20,000 nt of DNA, taken from Halisarca cf. caerulea. Lineage: Eukaryota > Porifera > Demospongiae > Chondrillida > Halisarcidae. The position numbers and the translations under genes are program-made. Where the stretch lies: positions 1 through 20,000 of the forward strand of contig CAUJGJ010000320.1 in assembly GCA_963170055.1 (NCBI GenBank), in the 5' to 3' direction. The notes beneath the pieces are model-generated. The model did not search any database. It was not told where the DNA came from and was given only the letters and a program-made list of their open reading frames with translations. Of the stretch, positions 17,917-20,000 are shown in pieces (within the stretch, counting starts at the first letter, position 1; the number at the start of each line of letters is the position of its first letter).

Positions 17917-18096
17917 TCAGTAACCGTCTACAACCACAGAGACCAACATGTAGTTACAGGTCTTGTGCACGCTGTTCTTACAGATTTTACAGACCGGCAG
18001 ATTACAATTCTCGTGCATGCTGCATTGTACTTCATACAGATCACTCACCATCAGCTGGGGAAGAACTAAATAGCGCAAAGATCCGAGGAACGCCAT
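17917..18096 (-). CDS. Hypothetical 59-aa Cys/His-rich ORF
   Basis: It starts at ATG 18096 and stops at TGA 17919-17917. The N-terminus is hydrophobic (MAFLGSLRYLVLPQLM). Then comes a regular metal-binding-like pattern, CSMHENC, four residues, CKIC, four residues, HKTC. A competing frame on the same strand starts at 18148 (MFDKSVGTFLSNPMEAMDG) and ends at a good GTGAGT donor (18049/18048), so this region could be a first exon of another gene. Family unknown; the pattern could be chance. Confidence 0.25.
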   Translation of the reverse strand: MAFLGSLRYLVLPQLMVSDLYEVQCSMHENCNLPVCKICKNSVHKTCNYMLVSVVVDGY

Positions 18097-18280
18097 CCAT
18101 GGCCTCCATGGGATTAGATAGGAATGTTCCTACGCTTTTGTCAAACATTTTCCAGCTAAAACTTGGAACGACGATTGCTCCTTAATGGGCGGTTGGATCC
18201 AGAACTAAGCGCTTCCACAGTAAGGCTCGTTCATCTCCCCTAAACATACAAAAACTGAGCCATTGTTATGATTTACAACA

Positions 18281-18390
18281 CGTGGGCAATTTCCATTCTG
18301 AAATGATATTGGATATTGAACTTCCACCCCACTTTTCCAATTTTCATTTTTTTATGGAAACGATTGGCGGAAAGATCCACGCACCAACAT
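18281..18390 (-). pseudogene. Diverged copy of the 3708-3818 fragment
   Basis: The minus strand shares CGTGGATCTTTCCGCC and GAATGGAAATTG with 3708-3818, with similar spacing. Translated, NVGAWIFPP is followed by a stop after about six codons. A frameshift then restores a similar end (FNIQYHFRMEI against LQFPYRFGMEI). It is a decayed coding or repeat fragment of unknown identity. Confidence 0.5.
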
Positions 18391-19100
18391 TGTATTGCGA
18401 ATCTTCTGTGGTATAATTCGGGGACTCTGTGACCTGGGTATTCAAACACTGTCTCTATTATTGTCACAAGTTTGATTTTTGTAACTTGGCAATAATGGGT
18501 TAACTGCATGTTCTCTCAATCAAAATGTCTGGAGAATTCGAGATGAGTGTTTTATACACTGTTCTAGTGAAAGGAGCTCCAAATAGTGCATGTATTGGAA
18601 ATATGAAGACAATATTTGTGAAATGGATCATGGATATTGATCTGATTCATATATATGCAGTAAATTTGCATCGCATTTAATTATTCTTGCATGAATGGGT
18701 ACTTCTCAGTGAGGAATCTCTGGTATATTCTGCATATCCTGGAAATGGTGCTTGTGCACGCTGTCAACAGATCTTCAACACAAGACAATATTCCTTGCAG
18801 TTTCACCATCCATGAATATGGACTCCTGGACTCCATGAGGTGCCACGGATCACTTGTGCATAATTGCTAATCACAGCTCCAAGGACCAGCCCTTGGGAGT
18901 TAACAGTTCTTACATGTGAAATTCCCCTTCCCAACAAGGTTGGACGTGGCTGGTGTGGTGTAACCTGCTTGTGGAGGTACTTGAGGTAAATAATCAATAA
19001 TTTAATTTCAATGGTCAGCAGCAGTAGTAATAATGAAGTGAACATTAAAATTTAGCTATGGCAATAAAAGATTTTGTGAAAGAATAATAAAAATCTGTGT
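18391..19100. other. Intergenic DNA downstream of the SAM gene; possible ATTAAA poly(A) signal
   Basis: On the minus strand an ATTAAA lies about 100 bp after the SAM-gene stop, near 19003-18998, and could be its poly(A) signal. A minus open frame (GRGISHVRTVNSQGLVLGAV, about 18803-18980) has good composition and could be an alternative last exon. Its phase does not fit the strongest donor, so it is not called. Confidence 0.4.
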
Positions 19101-19442
19101 TTACTGTAATAACCTGTTAACATAGTCATAATCAGTGTCATTGTCGTCATGGTGATCACTATTGCTGTTGTCATGGTGATTATGTCCTCCAGTGATAGTT
19201 CTCCGGAAGCGAAACTCCACGCTGCTGATGACCTGGGGTTCCGTGGGGCTGGCATCTATGGGTTGAGTGTCTCCGGCCACAGTGACCTCGGGTTGCACAT
19301 CTGCAGGCCGGGAGTCAAGTATGGTAGAGGCATCAACCTCTGGCACACCTTGGGACAAGAGATCCTGGTCAGAGTGAGAGAGAGAGAGTGAGAGAGTGAG
19401 TGGATGTGATTGTTTGTACCTTATGATATGCTACTAATGCAC

Positions 19443-19507
<65 letters not shown>

Positions 19508-19760
19508 CCCAGAACACAGACTCACAGATTTCTTGACTCTCTCCAACTGGAAGAGCTCATTGATCCCGAGAGCCTCAAATACACTGGAGTATCTCTCCAT
19601 GCTGATGGACTTGAGCCAGCTGTGGGAGAAGAAGAGAACAAGTGACAGCATCTTCAAAACCAGTGGGAGGTTGGAAGAAAAAACTCACTCGAGAATTGTT
19701 TTAACATCTGATGATGTTGGCTCTTGGGATGATGGAGGGGAAAACCCGGGGAGGAGAATA
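19101..19760 (-). CDS. SAM-domain protein, C-terminal three exons (5' part outside window or undetected)
   Basis: Exons: 19760-19689, 19619-19526 and 19364-19101, with donors GTGAGT and GTGAGT, acceptors CTTGCAG, CCCACAG and GACCAG, and consistent phases. The first exon ends SSDVKTILD. The second (WLKSISMERYSSVFEALGIN, then ELFQLERVKK) and the start of the third (SDLLSQGV) form a SAM-like five-helix domain, a small protein- or RNA-binding module. The tail is acidic and Pro/Thr-rich, then FRFRRTITGG and a His/Asp/Asn-rich end (HNHHDNSNSDHHDDNDTDYD) before NRLLQ and TAA at 19103-19101. A donor-like CAG/GTTATT at 19114/19113 would allow another exon. The gene's exact family is not identified. 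Introns here carry the 19442-19505 CA tract. Confidence 0.7.
19371..19404. repeat. GA-rich simple repeat
   Basis: AGAGTGAGAGAGAGAGAGTG-type repeat (TC-rich on the gene's strand). It forms the polypyrimidine tract of the acceptor for the last SAM-gene exon. Confidence 0.9.
19442..19505. repeat. CA microsatellite
   Basis: About 64 bp of pure CA in the last intron of the SAM-domain gene, about 20 bp downstream of a splice donor. Confidence 0.97.
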
Positions 19761-19796
19761 CTGCAAGTATTGAATACCTTTCAGTACATATATGAT

Positions 19797-19816
19797 ACAC
19801 ACACACATATGCATGG

Positions 19817-19888
<72 letters not shown>

Positions 19889-19901
19889 GGGCATGCACAC
19901 A

Positions 19902-19954
<53 letters not shown>

Positions 19955-19967
19955 GGGCATGCACACA

Positions 19968-20000
<33 letters not shown>
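19797..20000. repeat. CA microsatellite with 66-bp higher-order unit, cut by window end
   Basis: CA runs are broken by ACAAGGGCATGCACACACAA at about 19886 and again 66 bp later at 19952, each followed by CA. The whole unit has been tandemly copied. It continues past the window edge. Confidence 0.95.

Noticed and set aside
18803..18980. Extra last exon for the SAM gene (GRGISHVRTVNSQG)
   Set aside because: Its acceptors are out of phase with the best donor at 19114/19113, while the unspliced frame already ends with TAA and an ATTAAA downstream.

Overview
The window looks like nuclear DNA of an invertebrate animal. It has AT-rich intergenic DNA, split genes with GT-AG introns, a motile-cilium gene with an RFX-type promoter site, MITE-like elements and long CA/TG and TA microsatellites. 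The integrase-plus-RING gene pair and the frequent GCATGC and TATAATTATA-type words make a demosponge my best guess, but that is inference. No ribosomal or organellar sequence is seen.

Layout. Bases 1-3353 (minus): the 5' part (eight exons, the last cut by the window edge) of an outer-dynein-arm docking coiled-coil gene of the ODAD1/CCDC63 family. Its introns are full of microsatellites and minisatellites, and a near-consensus X-box lies 33 bp upstream of its ATG. Bases 3451-5285: two MITE-like elements with TA target duplications and a small decayed ORF. Bases 5480-5614: a TA tract. Bases 5934-6011 (plus): a well-formed hammerhead ribozyme. Bases 6234-8913 (minus) and 9066-11075 (plus): a head-to-head pair, an intact five-exon DDE integrase-family gene of 409 codons and a two-exon gene ending in a RING-like C-rich finger, separated by a 152-bp shared promoter. 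The RING gene has one in-frame TGA. Bases 11076-12200: small repeats and one small ORF.

Bases 12278-12668 are a repeat carrying a second hammerhead. An inverted, mutated copy lies at 16307-17104, split by about 400 bp of extra sequence. Between them are a 0.7-kb TG block (13218-13908), a degenerate tRNA-like patch and a 0.8-kb complex tandem array (14530-15325). Bases 17180-18400 hold short, uncertain ORFs and a diverged copy of the 3.7-kb fragment. Bases 19101-19760 (minus) are the last three exons of a SAM-domain protein, with CA tracts running to the window end.

Functionally, the cilium gene and the SAM gene appear to be ordinary host genes. The integrase and RING genes look like one two-gene unit, either a mobile element or a domesticated one. 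The hammerheads are probably transcribed from repeats. The long open frames of alternating Cys/Val or Thr/His across the CA/TG tracts are repeat artefacts and are not annotated as genes.
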